A DNA stretch of 64,000 nucleotides from an uncultured bacterium (GCA_903884945.1 CAISGR010000310.1:1-64000); one strand, 5' to 3'; counted from the stretch's first letter, positions 7,399-16,099 are shown. Notes: a model not told the origin generated them from the sequence alone. Made by a program: numbers and translations.

Positions 7399-8873
7399 CC
7401 CAGATCCAGAAGCCCGCCTTTCTCGACGGCAAGCCCAAGCAGCTCCTGATCGACGGGCAGATGCAGGACGCCCGGTCCGGCGAGCGTTTCTCCACCTTCA
7501 GCCCGGCGACGGGCGAGCTGGTGGCTGAACTCGCGCTGGCCGCCCCGGCTGATGTCGATCGCGCGGTGGCGGCTGCGCGCGCTGCGCTGGACGGGCCATG
7601 GGGCCGGTTTACGCCGGCCGAGCGCCAGACAGTGCTGCTGCGCCTCGCCGACCTGGTCGACCGCCATTTCGACGATCTCTCGCTGCTCGACACGCTGGAA
7701 ATGGGCCGGCCGATCACTGCCTCGCGCGGCCTGCGCCCGATGATCCTGCGTTCGATTCGCCATTTCGCCGGCGCCGCGACGGCGATCCATGGCGAGACGC
7801 TGGGCAATTCCGCCCCGGTCGAGCTGCTGTCCTACACGCTGCGCGAGCCGATCGGCGTGGTCGGCGCGATCATCCCGTGGAACGGCCCGATCTTCAGCGC
7901 GGCGTGGAAGATCGCCCCCGCGCTCGCGACCGGCTGCACCATCGTGCTCAAGCCGGCCGAGGACGGGTCGCTCAGCCCGCTCCTGTTCGGCCAGCTCTGC
8001 CTCGAGGCGGGCGTGCCGCCCGGCGTGGTCAACGTCGTGACGGGCCTCGGCGCGACCGGCGCGGCCCTGTCCAGCCATCCCGATATCGACAAGGTCACCT
8101 TCACCGGCTCATGCGAGACGGGCCAGAAGATCATCGAGGCCTCGGCCGGATCAGTGAAGCGCGTGACGATGGAACTGGGCGGCAAGTCGCCCAACATCAT
8201 CTTCGCGGATGCCGATCTCGACGTCGCGGTCCCCGCCTCGGCGATGGGCGTGTTCAACAATTCCGGCCAGGTCTGCGCGGCGGGCACGCGGCTGTTCGTC
8301 GAGCGGCCGATCTATGAGGAAGTCGTCCAGCGCGTCGCTGCCTTCGCCAGGGCGATGCGGATCGGCCCCAGCCTCGACGGCGACACGCAGATCGGCCCGC
8401 TCGTCTCGAAGAAGCAATATGACCGCGTCGCTTCCTATCTCGAGCTCGGCGTCGCCGAGGGCGCGCGGCTCGTGACCGGGGGCAAGCGCGCCACCGGCGG
8501 CGCGCTCGACCAGGGCTATTATGTCGAGCCGACCGTCTTCGCCGATGTGCGGGACGACATGCGCATCGCGCGCGAGGAGATTTTCGGCCCCGTCGCCTGC
8601 ATCCTGCCGTTCGACAGCTTCGATGAAGTGATCGAGCGCGCCAATGCGACGCGCTTCGGCCTGGCCGGCGGGGTCTGGACCCGCGACATCACCCGCGCAC
8701 TCTCCGCGGTGAAGCGGATCAAGGCCGGCTCGATCTGGGTGAACCATTATTTCGCGATGGACCCGGCCGTGCCGTTCGGCGGCTACAAGATGAGCGGTTA
8801 TGGCCGCGAAGGCGGCAACGAGCACATTGCGAGCTATCTCAACATCAAGAGCGTGTGGATCCGCACGGGCTGA
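7395..8873 (+). CDS. NAD(P)-dependent aldehyde dehydrogenase
   Basis: A 492-residue ALDH-superfamily enzyme that oxidises an aldehyde to the acid. The start is GTG at 7395, preceded by AAGG from the tandem repeat. Visible landmarks are the cofactor-binding IIPWNGPIFSAAWKIAPALA, KPAEDGSLSPL, FTGSCETGQKI, the general-base segment MELGGKSPNIIFADADLD and the catalytic cysteine in NSGQVCAAGTRLFV; EEIFGPVACILPF and FGGYKMSGYGREGG lie near the C terminus. Length and motifs are those of betaine/phenylacetaldehyde-type ALDHs. It is the logical next step after the PQQ alcohol dehydrogenase, although the two act in different compartments. It ends 24 nt from the convergent lyase gene. Confidence 0.95.
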   Translation: MTQIQKPAFLDGKPKQLLIDGQMQDARSGERFSTFSPATGELVAELALAAPADVDRAVAAARAALDGPWGRFTPAERQTVLLRLADLVDRHFDDLSLLDTLEMGRPITASRGLRPMILRSIRHFAGAATAIHGETLGNSAPVELLSYTLREPIGVVGAIIPWNGPIFSAAWKIAPALATGCTIVLKPAEDGSLSPLLFGQLCLEAGVPPGVVNVVTGLGATGAALSSHPDIDKVTFTGSCETGQKIIEASAGSVKRVTMELGGKSPNIIFADADLDVAVPASAMGVFNNSGQVCAAGTRLFVERPIYEEVVQRVAAFARAMRIGPSLDGDTQIGPLVSKKQYDRVASYLELGVAEGARLVTGGKRATGGALDQGYYVEPTVFADVRDDMRIAREEIFGPVACILPFDSFDEVIERANATRFGLAGGVWTRDITRALSAVKRIKAGSIWVNHYFAMDPAVPFGGYKMSGYGREGGNEHIASYLNIKSVWIRTG

Positions 8874-8897
8874 CCCGGGCGGTCCGCACGGCGCGCG

Positions 8898-9731
8898 CTA
8901 GGCGACCCGCGCCAGCAGCGCGCGGGCCTGATTGAGGTGCGGCTGGTCGATCATCTTGCCGCCGAGCTTCAGCGCCCCCGCACCGGGATTGGCGGCAAAG
9001 GCGGCGACGATCTCGCGGGCGTGGGCGATCTCGGCCTCGCTCGGGCTGAAGCCGGCATTGATCACCGCCACCTGCGCCGGGTGGATCGCCATCATGCCGG
9101 TATAGCCGTCGCGCCGGCCGCGCGCGACATAGGCGGCAAGGCCCTCGGTATCGGCGATATTGGGATAGACGGTCTCGATCGCGGGCACGCCGGCCGCATG
9201 GGCGCCGAACAGGGTGAGGGCGCGGACGATCTCATAGGGCGCGGTGTAGCTGCCGTCGGGATTGCGCGCGGCGGTGGCGCCGATCGCGGCGGGCAGGTCC
9301 TCGGCGCCCCAGGTCAGGCCGGCAAGGTCGGCGCCGACTTCGCCATAGGTCGACAGCTGGAACACCGCGGCGGCCGTCTCGCTCGCAATCGGCAGGATCG
9401 GCGGGGCGTCGCCCTCGATCATCGCGATCAGCGCCCGCACCGAGGCGGCGCCCTCCGCCTTGGGCAGCATGATCCCGTCCGGCCGCGCCGGCATGATCGC
9501 CTCGAGATCGGCGCGCGTCTGCCCGCCGTCGAGCGGGTTCACGCGGACGAAGCAGGGCACCGGCCGTTCCCCGCCGAGCCAGGCGGCGATCGCGGCGCGC
9601 GCCTCGGGCTTCTTTTCCAGCGCGACCGAATCCTCGAGATCGAGGATGATCGCATCGGCGCCGCTCGCCGCCGCCTTGGCGAAGCGTTCGGGGCGATCCC
9701 CGGGGACGAACAGCAGCGAGCGGAGCTTCAT
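8898..9731 (-). CDS. HpcH/HpaI aldolase / citrate lyase beta-subunit-like (CitE family) protein
   Basis: A 277-residue TIM-barrel lyase-type enzyme. It begins MKLRSLLFVPGDRPERFAKA, followed by GADAIILDLEDSVA, with RVNPLDGG, MLPKAEGA and GLTWGAEDLPAAIGA further on and MMAIHPAQVAVINAGFSPS near the end: the full CitE-like set of acidic metal and CoA-ester binding motifs. Such stand-alone proteins cleave or hydrolyse malyl-CoA, citramalyl-CoA or related 3-hydroxyacyl-CoA thioesters. The ATG at 9731 is preferred over an upstream in-frame one (9848) because the latter overlaps the divergent acyl-CoA dehydrogenase start. It is divergent from that gene and convergent with the aldehyde dehydrogenase. 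A second family member starts at 63211. Confidence 0.9.
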   Translation of the reverse strand: MKLRSLLFVPGDRPERFAKAAASGADAIILDLEDSVALEKKPEARAAIAAWLGGERPVPCFVRVNPLDGGQTRADLEAIMPARPDGIMLPKAEGAASVRALIAMIEGDAPPILPIASETAAAVFQLSTYGEVGADLAGLTWGAEDLPAAIGATAARNPDGSYTAPYEIVRALTLFGAHAAGVPAIETVYPNIADTEGLAAYVARGRRDGYTGMMAIHPAQVAVINAGFSPSEAEIAHAREIVAAFAANPGAGALKLGGKMIDQPHLNQARALLARVA

Positions 9732-9846
9732 GGCGGACCCTTGTCGATGAGCGTTGCGCCGCCGCTCTGGCATAGGCACGGCAATGCAGTCCATCGCTGC
9801 GTGATCCAATGATGCTATGGTGGGCAAGATCGGGAGAGGGAGCGAC

Positions 9847-11022
9847 ATGCTGTTCGAAACGGGCGCGCGCGATACGCAGGAACAGGCGGAGATCCGCCGC
9901 GCGGTGCGCCAGCTCTGCGGCGATTTTCCGGGGAGCTACTGGCAGGCCAAGGATCGCGAGCGCGCCTATCCCACCGAGTTCGTCACGGCGCTCACCCGGG
10001 CGGGCTTCCTCGCCGCGCTGATCCCGGAAAGCCATGGCGGTTCCGGCCTGACGCTCGCCGATGCGGCGGTGATCCTGGAGGAAATCCAGGCGTCGGGCTG
10101 CAACGGCTCGGCCTGCCATGCGCAGATGTATGTGATGAACACGCTGCTGCGCCATGGCAGCGCCGCGCAGAAGGCCGAATTCCTGCCGAAGATCGCCACC
10201 GGCGCGCTGCGCCTCCAGGCCTTCGGCGTGACCGAGCCGACATCGGGCACCGACACGCTTGCGCTGCGCACCACCGCGCTGCGCGACGGCGATCGCTATA
10301 TCGTCAACGGCCAGAAGATCTGGACGTCGCGCGCGGAACATTCCGATCTGATGCTGCTGCTCGCGCGCACCACGCCGCGCGAGCAGGTCGCGAAGCGGAC
10401 CGAAGGCCTGTCGGTGTTCCTGGTCGACATGCGCGCGGCGGCGGGGAAGGGCATGGATATCCGCCCGATCCGAACGATGATGAACCATGGCACGACCGAG
10501 ATCTTCTTCGACCAGCTCGAGATCCCGGCATCCAGCCTGATCGGGGATGAGGGGCAGGGGTTCCGCTACATCCTGTCCGGCATGAATGCCGAGCGCATCC
10601 TGATCGGCGCCGAGTGCGTCGGCGATGCGAAATGGTTCATCGAAAAGGCATCCGCCTATGCCGGCGAGCGGGAGGTGTTCGGCCGGCCGATCGGGCAGAA
10701 CCAGGGCGTGCAGTTCCCGATCGCCCGCGCCTATGCCCAGATGCGTGCGGCCGAGCTGATGGTGCACGAGGCAGCTGCGCTCTACCAGGCCGGCGGCAAT
10801 CCCGGGGCGGAGGCGAACATGGCGAAGATGCTCGCCGCCGAAGCCTCGTGGGCGGCGGCCGAGGCGTGCGTGCAGACCTTTGGCGGCTTCGGCTTCGCCG
10901 AGGAATATGACGTGGAACGCAAGTTCCGCGAGGCGCGGCTCTACCAGGTCGCCCCGATCTCGACCAACCTGATCCTGTCCTATCTCGCCGAACATGTGCT
11001 TGGCATGCCGCGCTCCTATTGA
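9847..11022 (+). CDS. Acyl-CoA dehydrogenase family flavoprotein
   Basis: A 391-residue FAD enzyme. The start at 9847 has GGGAGAGGG at 7 nt; a longer frame from 9817 is possible. Recognisable motifs are LQAFGVTEPTSGTDTLALRT (FAD/substrate loop), NGQKIWTSRAEHSDLMLLLA, FGRPIGQNQGVQFPIARAYA and EACVQTFGGFGFAEEYDVER. In most acyl-CoA dehydrogenases the C-terminal block reads EGT, with the glutamate as catalytic base; here that place reads RLYQVAPISTNLIL, so the base must be elsewhere or the reaction differs. Such members exist in CoA-linked catabolic operons. It would dehydrogenate a CoA thioester made by the CaiB-type transferase, as an inference from location. Confidence 0.9.
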   Translation: MLFETGARDTQEQAEIRRAVRQLCGDFPGSYWQAKDRERAYPTEFVTALTRAGFLAALIPESHGGSGLTLADAAVILEEIQASGCNGSACHAQMYVMNTLLRHGSAAQKAEFLPKIATGALRLQAFGVTEPTSGTDTLALRTTALRDGDRYIVNGQKIWTSRAEHSDLMLLLARTTPREQVAKRTEGLSVFLVDMRAAAGKGMDIRPIRTMMNHGTTEIFFDQLEIPASSLIGDEGQGFRYILSGMNAERILIGAECVGDAKWFIEKASAYAGEREVFGRPIGQNQGVQFPIARAYAQMRAAELMVHEAAALYQAGGNPGAEANMAKMLAAEASWAAAEACVQTFGGFGFAEEYDVERKFREARLYQVAPISTNLILSYLAEHVLGMPRSY

Positions 11023-11028
11023 GCCGGG

Positions 11029-11044
11029 GCGGCGGATTCGCCGC
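11029..11044. terminator. Hairpin between convergent genes
   Basis: GCGGCG-GATT-CGCCGC forms a 6-bp GC-only stem with a 4-nt loop exactly in the 21-nt gap between the stop codons of the acyl-CoA dehydrogenase and the convergent hydrolase gene. There is no T run on either strand, so it is a weak bidirectional terminator candidate. Confidence 0.3.
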
Positions 11045-12741
11045 TAGGCATGGATCCAGAACGCGCTCTCGGCGAATTGCGCGCCCTTCCACCAGTCGGT
11101 CGTGCTGGTGCCGTAGCGGAAATTGACTGCGCCGGCCTGGCTCTGCAGCGGCGCCACCACATCGCCCGCCGCATTGCGGCGGGCAACATGGTCGTTGGTC
11201 TCGGGCACCACGGCGACGATATGGCCCGAACGCCCGTCCTCGGTGCGCCGCGCGACGATGATGCCGATCGCGCCGGCATTCGCCGCGGTTTGCAGTTCGG
11301 TGAGCGTTGCCGCCCGGCGCCAGCCGAAACGCAGCCCGAAATCGCGCAGCCAGCGGAACAGGTCGTTGGCGCGCTGCTCGTCGACCGTCTCGCCATAGCG
11401 CGGTTCGACCGTCCTGCCCTGGGAGAGCTGCTCGATCGCCGCGCCTGTCCACCACACGCGCGGCAGATAGACGCCCGCCAGGCCGCAATAGTCATGCGCG
11501 TAGATATTGCAGAAGGTCACGCCGGGGCGCGGCTGGTAGCGCTTGTTCGCGGGCGTATCGACGCCCAGCCAGTCGATGATCGCACCGAGCTCGCCGCGCA
11601 AGTCGGCGGCGGTCGTGCCCGTGCGGCCTGGCTGGCCCGGCTCATTGAGCGAATAGGCGCCCGCCGGATCGGTGCGGCGGGTGATGCTGCCCGGACGGTG
11701 CGGCAGCTCGACCGCGACGATGCCACTGGTCGGCGGTGCCGCCGCCGGCGCCGGCGGCGCGGGCAGCGGGGCATCGGCCACGCGCTTGAGGAAGTCCTTC
11801 GACGCGAAGCCGTGGATCAGCGCGCCGCGCAAGGTCGTCTCGATTTCCAGGAAGCCGTTGGTCACCGTGGCGCTCACCGCGGTTACCGGCTGGCCGTCGG
11901 GAAGGTTCGCGACGACATTCTTGCCCGGCGCCTTGGGGTCGATCTCCGGCGCGCTGCGCACGCGCAGGATGGTGGTGACGTCCACCTCATAGCTGTCGCC
12001 CTTGCTCGTCGCGGGAAGGGGCGGCGATACGATCGCGGTGCCCGGGGCCGGCGGCGTCAGCGTTTGCGGTGTTCCACCCGGCGTCGCGACGGTGTGGGCG
12101 AGCCGGAGATAGTCGTAGAAATTCTCGCCATAATAGCGGTGGCCGTCGAAATAGCCCTGCTTCAGCCCGGCGGACGGCTTGTACGATCCCTTGTTGTAGG
12201 TGATCGCGACGGCGGCCTTTTCGAGGTCGGTCAGCGTCTGGCGCGTGCTCCAGCCCAGCTTGCGCAGGCAGTCGCGGAGCTCGTCGAGACATTTGCCGAA
12301 CGTGCCCGCGAAGGTCGCGTAGCGGCGCTCCAGGAAATAATCCGGATCGACCGTGAAGAACTGAATGTCGTACTGGAACATGCCATAGCCGTGGCAGAAT
12401 TTGTCCGGCTTCTGCGCCACGCTGGCATAGCCCGAAATATATTTGGCCATATCGACCAGCGCCGCATGCGCGATCGCGAACATCTCCTTGCCGCGCGGCT
12501 TCGCCTCCAGCTCGGCGCGACTCCGGGGAAAGGCGGTGCGGCCGTCGATCGTATCGCCGACGCACAGTTCGAGCACCCGGTCGCGCGACAGATTCTTGCG
12601 TATCAGCGGCCAGACCTCGCCGGTTTCCTGGCACGCGAGTGCGGCAAACATATCCAGATCGAAGGGAGTTCCGGCCAGTTGTGGCAGGATCTCAGCTGAA
12701 AATTGCTCCTTGAACCATGCGATATCCGAAGCATTCGGCAT
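11044..12741 (-). CDS. Multidomain peptidoglycan-hydrolase-like protein (lysozyme-like + SH3 + CHAP/NlpC-like)
   Basis: A 565-residue protein starting at the ATG at 12741 after a perfect AAGGAGG. No signal peptide is visible. Residues 1-215 look like a lysozyme/transglycosylase-type domain: FAALACQETGEVWPLI offers a catalytic glutamate at 39, HGYGMFQYDIQFF (117-129) resembles the GLMQ motif, and AVAITYNKGSY the following helix. A Pro/Ala linker leads to an SH3-like domain at about 250-320 (TTILRVRSAPEID). After a second Pro-rich linker, residues 385-565 contain GVTFCNIYAHDYCGLAGVYL (Cys411) and GRSGHIVAVVPE (His507), in the order of CHAP or NlpC/P60 cysteine amidases. I infer a cell-wall hydrolase, possibly an effector exported by a non-Sec route. 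No adjacent immunity gene is evident. Confidence 0.7.
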   Translation of the reverse strand: MPNASDIAWFKEQFSAEILPQLAGTPFDLDMFAALACQETGEVWPLIRKNLSRDRVLELCVGDTIDGRTAFPRSRAELEAKPRGKEMFAIAHAALVDMAKYISGYASVAQKPDKFCHGYGMFQYDIQFFTVDPDYFLERRYATFAGTFGKCLDELRDCLRKLGWSTRQTLTDLEKAAVAITYNKGSYKPSAGLKQGYFDGHRYYGENFYDYLRLAHTVATPGGTPQTLTPPAPGTAIVSPPLPATSKGDSYEVDVTTILRVRSAPEIDPKAPGKNVVANLPDGQPVTAVSATVTNGFLEIETTLRGALIHGFASKDFLKRVADAPLPAPPAPAAAPPTSGIVAVELPHRPGSITRRTDPAGAYSLNEPGQPGRTGTTAADLRGELGAIIDWLGVDTPANKRYQPRPGVTFCNIYAHDYCGLAGVYLPRVWWTGAAIEQLSQGRTVEPRYGETVDEQRANDLFRWLRDFGLRFGWRRAATLTELQTAANAGAIGIIVARRTEDGRSGHIVAVVPETNDHVARRNAAGDVVAPLQSQAGAVNFRYGTSTTDWWKGAQFAESAFWIHA

Positions 12742-13078
12742 GTCATCATCCTCCTTGCCGGATGGAAAAGTCGCGGCGATCATCGCGCGATATCGCTTTG
12801 ATCGGCGTGATGACGGTCACATTTCCCGTAATATTTTCGCCGCCGTGAACTTTGTCGACAATGATCGCGGCTTTGTCTTGGATGGAATCGTCACCACGCC
12901 GCAGCGCGGCCAATTCCCGATCGATCCGGGTGCGGCGGTGATCCGGCAATGCTGCATCGGTGTTCCATTTCCGGAGCACGGCGCATTGTGGAACACCGTG
13001 TTCCACCTTTGGGATCACGTCGATTCTTTCAGCGTTCCTTATAGTTGCGGGCTCGACGGGGACCCCGGGGGAAACGAC
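12742..13078. other. Divergent intergenic region between the hydrolase and the MarR-like regulator
   Basis: This 337-nt stretch has no convincing gene, although one frame stays open through it into the regulator. It contains the AAGGAGG ribosome site of the leftward hydrolase gene, locally AT-rich sequence around 12815-12860 suitable for promoters, a half-site GGTGTTCCA at 12959-12967, and the 19-bp palindrome described separately. Confidence 0.6.
12988..13006. promoter_or_regulatory. 19-bp perfect palindrome, probable operator
   Basis: GTGGAACAC-C-GTGTTCCAC is a perfect 9+1+9 inverted repeat 72 nt before the MarR-like gene. A further half-site, GGTGTTCCA at 12959-12967, lies 20 nt upstream. 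Size and symmetry suit a dimeric winged-helix regulator, so autoregulation and control of the divergent hydrolase gene are plausible. Confidence 0.55.
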
Positions 13079-13456
13079 ATGCTGATCCAGGAAACGCCGA
13101 TCGCCCATATGCGCGTTGGACTGCGCACTGATTATGCGCTGATCGAAAAGGCACGCCATATCCACAACCAGCGCCGGCTGCGCGAGGAGATCCTCGGCAA
13201 CGAGCTGTTCGGCGATCCGGGCTGGGATCTGATGCTCGATCTCTACATCGCCCAGGCGAGCGGCAAGCGCGTCTCGGTGACGAGCGCCGCGATCGGATCG
13301 GGCAAGCCGATGTCGACCGGGCTGCGCTGGGTGAAGCTGCTGATCGAGCGCGGCCTGATCATCCGCGAGGCCGATCCCTATGATGGCCGCCGGTCCTATC
13401 TGCGGCTGACGCCGTCCGCCTATGAAGCGATGGAGGATTTCCTCGAGCGCTGCTGA
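13079..13456 (+). CDS. MarR-like winged-helix transcriptional regulator
   Basis: A 125-residue regulator. The ATG at 13079 follows GGGGGAAACGAC; the open frame extends far upstream, but that part overlaps the divergent hydrolase gene and has no protein features. SVTSAAIGSGKPMSTGLRWV is the helix-turn-helix, and LLIERGLIIREADPYDGRRS followed by YLRLTP is the winged-helix beta-hairpin with the DxRR signature of MarR proteins. The N-terminal 45 residues, rich in Arg and Glu, would form the dimerisation helices. It is divergent from the peptidoglycan-hydrolase-like gene, with a perfect 19-bp palindrome in between. No ligand is suggested by the sequence. Confidence 0.8.
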   Translation: MLIQETPIAHMRVGLRTDYALIEKARHIHNQRRLREEILGNELFGDPGWDLMLDLYIAQASGKRVSVTSAAIGSGKPMSTGLRWVKLLIERGLIIREADPYDGRRSYLRLTPSAYEAMEDFLERC

Positions 13457-13545
13457 ACCCCTGGGGCCGGCGCGCCTGCTGCAGCGGGAACGGCGCGAAT
13501 TGGGACTTGGCTAATCGCGCGGCAATCGCCACTGATAGCGGTCCC

Positions 13546-15030
13546 ATGATCCCATCCCTGTTCCGCGTCGACCCCCGCGACAGCGTCGCGACTGCCCTGC
13601 ACGACCTGGCGACGGGCACCGTCGCCGCCGTCGGCGATCTGGAGATCGCGGTGACGGGCCCGGTGGGGCGCGGCCACAAGATCGCGCTGCGCGCCATCGC
13701 GGCGGGTGATCCGGTGCTCAAGTTCGGCTTCCCGATCGGGCGCGCGACGGCGGACATCGCGGCGGGCGAGCATGTCCACACCCATAATGTCGCGACCGCG
13801 CTTGCCGCCAGCGGCGCCTATCTGTGGCATCCCTCGGGCGACGCACCTGCCACGACGGCTGCGGCGCGCGGCTTCGCCGGCTATTGCCGCGCGGACGGGC
13901 GGGTCGGCACGCGGAACGAGATCTGGGTGATCCCGACCGTCGGCTGCGTCGCGCGCACGGCGCAGAAGATCGCCGAGGCCGCCGGCCGCCGCCACGCCGG
14001 CAAGGTCGATGGCGTGCACGCGCTGACGCACCCCTTTGGCTGCTCGCAGCTCGGCGACGATCTCGATGGTACCCGCTCCATTCTTGCTGCGCTCGCCGCG
14101 CATCCCAATGCGGGCGGCGTGCTGCTGGTCGGGCTCGGCTGCGAATCGAACCAGCTCGATCGGCTGCTGCAGGAGGTCGATCCGGCGCTGCACGGCCGCA
14201 TCCGCTCCTTTGCCGCGCAGGTCGCCGGCGACGAGATCGCGGAGGGGCTTGCCCTGGTCGATGAACTCGTGGAGCAGGCGGCGCAGGACCGGCGCAGCGA
14301 AGTGCCGCTGTCGGCGCTGGTGCTCGGCCTGAAATGCGGCGGGTCGGACGGCTTTTCCGGCCTGACCGCCAATCCGCTGGTCGGGCGGATGAGCGACGCG
14401 GTCACGGCGGCGGGCGGGTCGGCGATCCTGACCGAGATTCCGGAGATCTTCGGGGCCGAGCAGTTGCTGATGGACCGCGCCGCCGACGAGCAGGTGTTCC
14501 AGGGCATCGCGGCGATGGTCAACGACTTCAAGCGCTACTTCACCGAGCATGGCGAGCCGGTTTCGGAGAATCCCTCGCCCGGCAATATCGCCGGGGGCAT
14601 CACCACGCTGGAGGAGAAGTCGCTCGGCGCCGTGCAGAAGGCAGGCCATGCGACGGTTACCGATGTGCGCCATTATGGCGAGCGGGTGCGCCGCACCGGG
14701 CTTACCCTGCTGGAGGCGCCGGGCAATGACGCAGTCTCGTCGACGGCGCTGACCGCGGCGGGCGCGACGGTGATCCTGTTCACCACCGGGCGCGGCACGC
14801 CGCTCGGCTTTCCCGCGCCGACGATCAAGATCGCGTCCAACACCCCGCTGGCGGAGCGCAAGAAGGGATGGATCGATTTCGACGCGGGCCGCGTGCTTAC
14901 CGAAGGCACCGAGCCGGTTGCCGACGCGCTGCTCGATATGATTCGCGAGGTGGCCTCGGGCCGGGAAACGGCGGCCGAGCGCAATGGCGAGCGCGAGATC
15001 GCGATCTGGAAGCGCGGCGTCACGCTGTAA
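13546..15030 (+). CDS. uxaA: Altronate dehydratase / UxaA family hydrolyase
   Basis: A 494-residue protein with the UxaA architecture. Residues 1-85 form the SAF domain (PVGRGHKIALRAIAAGDPVLK, then IAAGEHVHTHNVAT). The large C-terminal domain has GYCRADGRVGTRNEIWVIPT, GCSQLGDDLDGT, VLLVGLGCESNQLDRLLQEV and LKCGGSDGFSGLTANPLVGR, the motifs of altronate/galactarate dehydratases including conserved cysteines that bind iron. It should dehydrate a sugar acid such as D-altronate to a 2-keto-3-deoxy acid in the hexuronate pathway. The ATG at 13546 is chosen over 13507 because the SAF domain starts directly after it. No UxaB or UxaC gene lies next to it, so the exact substrate (altronate, galactarate or another) is open. 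Confidence 0.85.
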   Translation: MIPSLFRVDPRDSVATALHDLATGTVAAVGDLEIAVTGPVGRGHKIALRAIAAGDPVLKFGFPIGRATADIAAGEHVHTHNVATALAASGAYLWHPSGDAPATTAAARGFAGYCRADGRVGTRNEIWVIPTVGCVARTAQKIAEAAGRRHAGKVDGVHALTHPFGCSQLGDDLDGTRSILAALAAHPNAGGVLLVGLGCESNQLDRLLQEVDPALHGRIRSFAAQVAGDEIAEGLALVDELVEQAAQDRRSEVPLSALVLGLKCGGSDGFSGLTANPLVGRMSDAVTAAGGSAILTEIPEIFGAEQLLMDRAADEQVFQGIAAMVNDFKRYFTEHGEPVSENPSPGNIAGGITTLEEKSLGAVQKAGHATVTDVRHYGERVRRTGLTLLEAPGNDAVSSTALTAAGATVILFTTGRGTPLGFPAPTIKIASNTPLAERKKGWIDFDAGRVLTEGTEPVADALLDMIREVASGRETAAERNGEREIAIWKRGVTL

Positions 15031-15097
15031 CCCCGCATCGACTCTTGCGCCCCCGCCCGCTTAAGGGCACCGCACGTCCACGGGGCGGTAACGGGGA

Positions 15098-16099
15098 ATG
15101 CGAATGCTGAACGGTGCGGTGTTGGTGACGGGCGGGGCAGGCTATATCGGCAGCCATGCCGTGCTGGCGCTGCTCGATGCCGGGCACAAGGTCGTCGTGG
15201 TCGACAACCTCACCACTGGCTTCGACTGGCTGGTCGATCCGCGCGCGACGCTGGTCCGCGGCAATATCGAGGATGACGAGCTGGTCCGCGGGACGATCCG
15301 CGCGCACGATGTCCGCGCGATCATGCATTTCGCCGGCTCGATCGTGGTGCCCGAATCAGTCACCGATCCGCTCAAATATTATCGCAACAACACCGTTGCG
15401 AGCCGGGCGCTGCTCGAAAGCGCGGTGGTCTGCGGCGTGCCGCATTTCATCTTCTCCTCGACCGCCGCGACCTATGGCACGCCGGCAAAGGTGCCGGTGT
15501 CGGAGGGCGATCCGACCATCCCGATCAACCCCTATGGCATGTCCAAGCTGATGACCGAGGCGATGCTGCGCGACGTCGCCGCCGCCCATCCGATCAACTA
15601 TGCCGCGTTGCGCTATTTCAACGTCGCGGGCGCCGATCCGAAGGCGCGCGCCGGCCAGTCGACTGCCGGCGCGACCCATCTCATCAAGATCGCCGTCGAG
15701 GCGGCGACCGGCAAACGCGCCTCGGTCGGCGTGTTCGGCACCGACTATGACACGCCCGACGGCACCGGCGTGCGCGACTATATCCATGTCAGCGATCTCG
15801 CCGCCGCCCATGTCGCGGCGCTCGACCTGCTGATCGCCGCGCCGACGCGCAACCACATCCTCAATGCCGGCTATGGCCGCGGCTTCTCGGTCCAGCAGGT
15901 GCTCGACGCGGTCGACCGCGTCACCAACATGAAGCTGGAACGCGTGGTGCAGGGCCGGCGCCTCGGCGATCCGGCCGAATTGATCGCCGACAACCGCGCG
16001 ATCCTCGCCACGCTCGACTGGAAGCCGGCGCGCGACGATCTCGATACGATCGTCCGGGACGCGCTGGCCTGGGAAAGGGCACTGCAGCAACGGGAATAA
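15098..16099 (+). CDS. galE: UDP-glucose 4-epimerase
   Basis: A 333-residue short-chain dehydrogenase/epimerase with the NAD-binding TGGAGYIGSH motif at residues 11-20, the DNLTTG segment that binds the adenosine ribose, FSSTAATYG (Ser/Thr near 120-122) and the catalytic YGMSK (Tyr146, Lys150). ALRYFNVAGADP and GVRDYIHVSDLA are classical GalE segments. It interconverts UDP-glucose and UDP-galactose and so supplies galactose residues for polysaccharide and lipid synthesis. ATGs at 15098 and 15104 are both possible; GGGG precedes the first. It follows the UxaA-like gene by 67 nt and is followed by a 212-nt gap before the cold-shock gene. Confidence 0.95.
   Translation: MRMLNGAVLVTGGAGYIGSHAVLALLDAGHKVVVVDNLTTGFDWLVDPRATLVRGNIEDDELVRGTIRAHDVRAIMHFAGSIVVPESVTDPLKYYRNNTVASRALLESAVVCGVPHFIFSSTAATYGTPAKVPVSEGDPTIPINPYGMSKLMTEAMLRDVAAAHPINYAALRYFNVAGADPKARAGQSTAGATHLIKIAVEAATGKRASVGVFGTDYDTPDGTGVRDYIHVSDLAAAHVAALDLLIAAPTRNHILNAGYGRGFSVQQVLDAVDRVTNMKLERVVQGRRLGDPAELIADNRAILATLDWKPARDDLDTIVRDALAWERALQQRE

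Noticed and set aside
12443-13078. N-terminal extension of the MarR-like regulator
   Set aside because: The frame is open, but it overlaps the divergent hydrolase gene and contains the operator palindrome; the ATG at 13079 gives a protein of normal family length.
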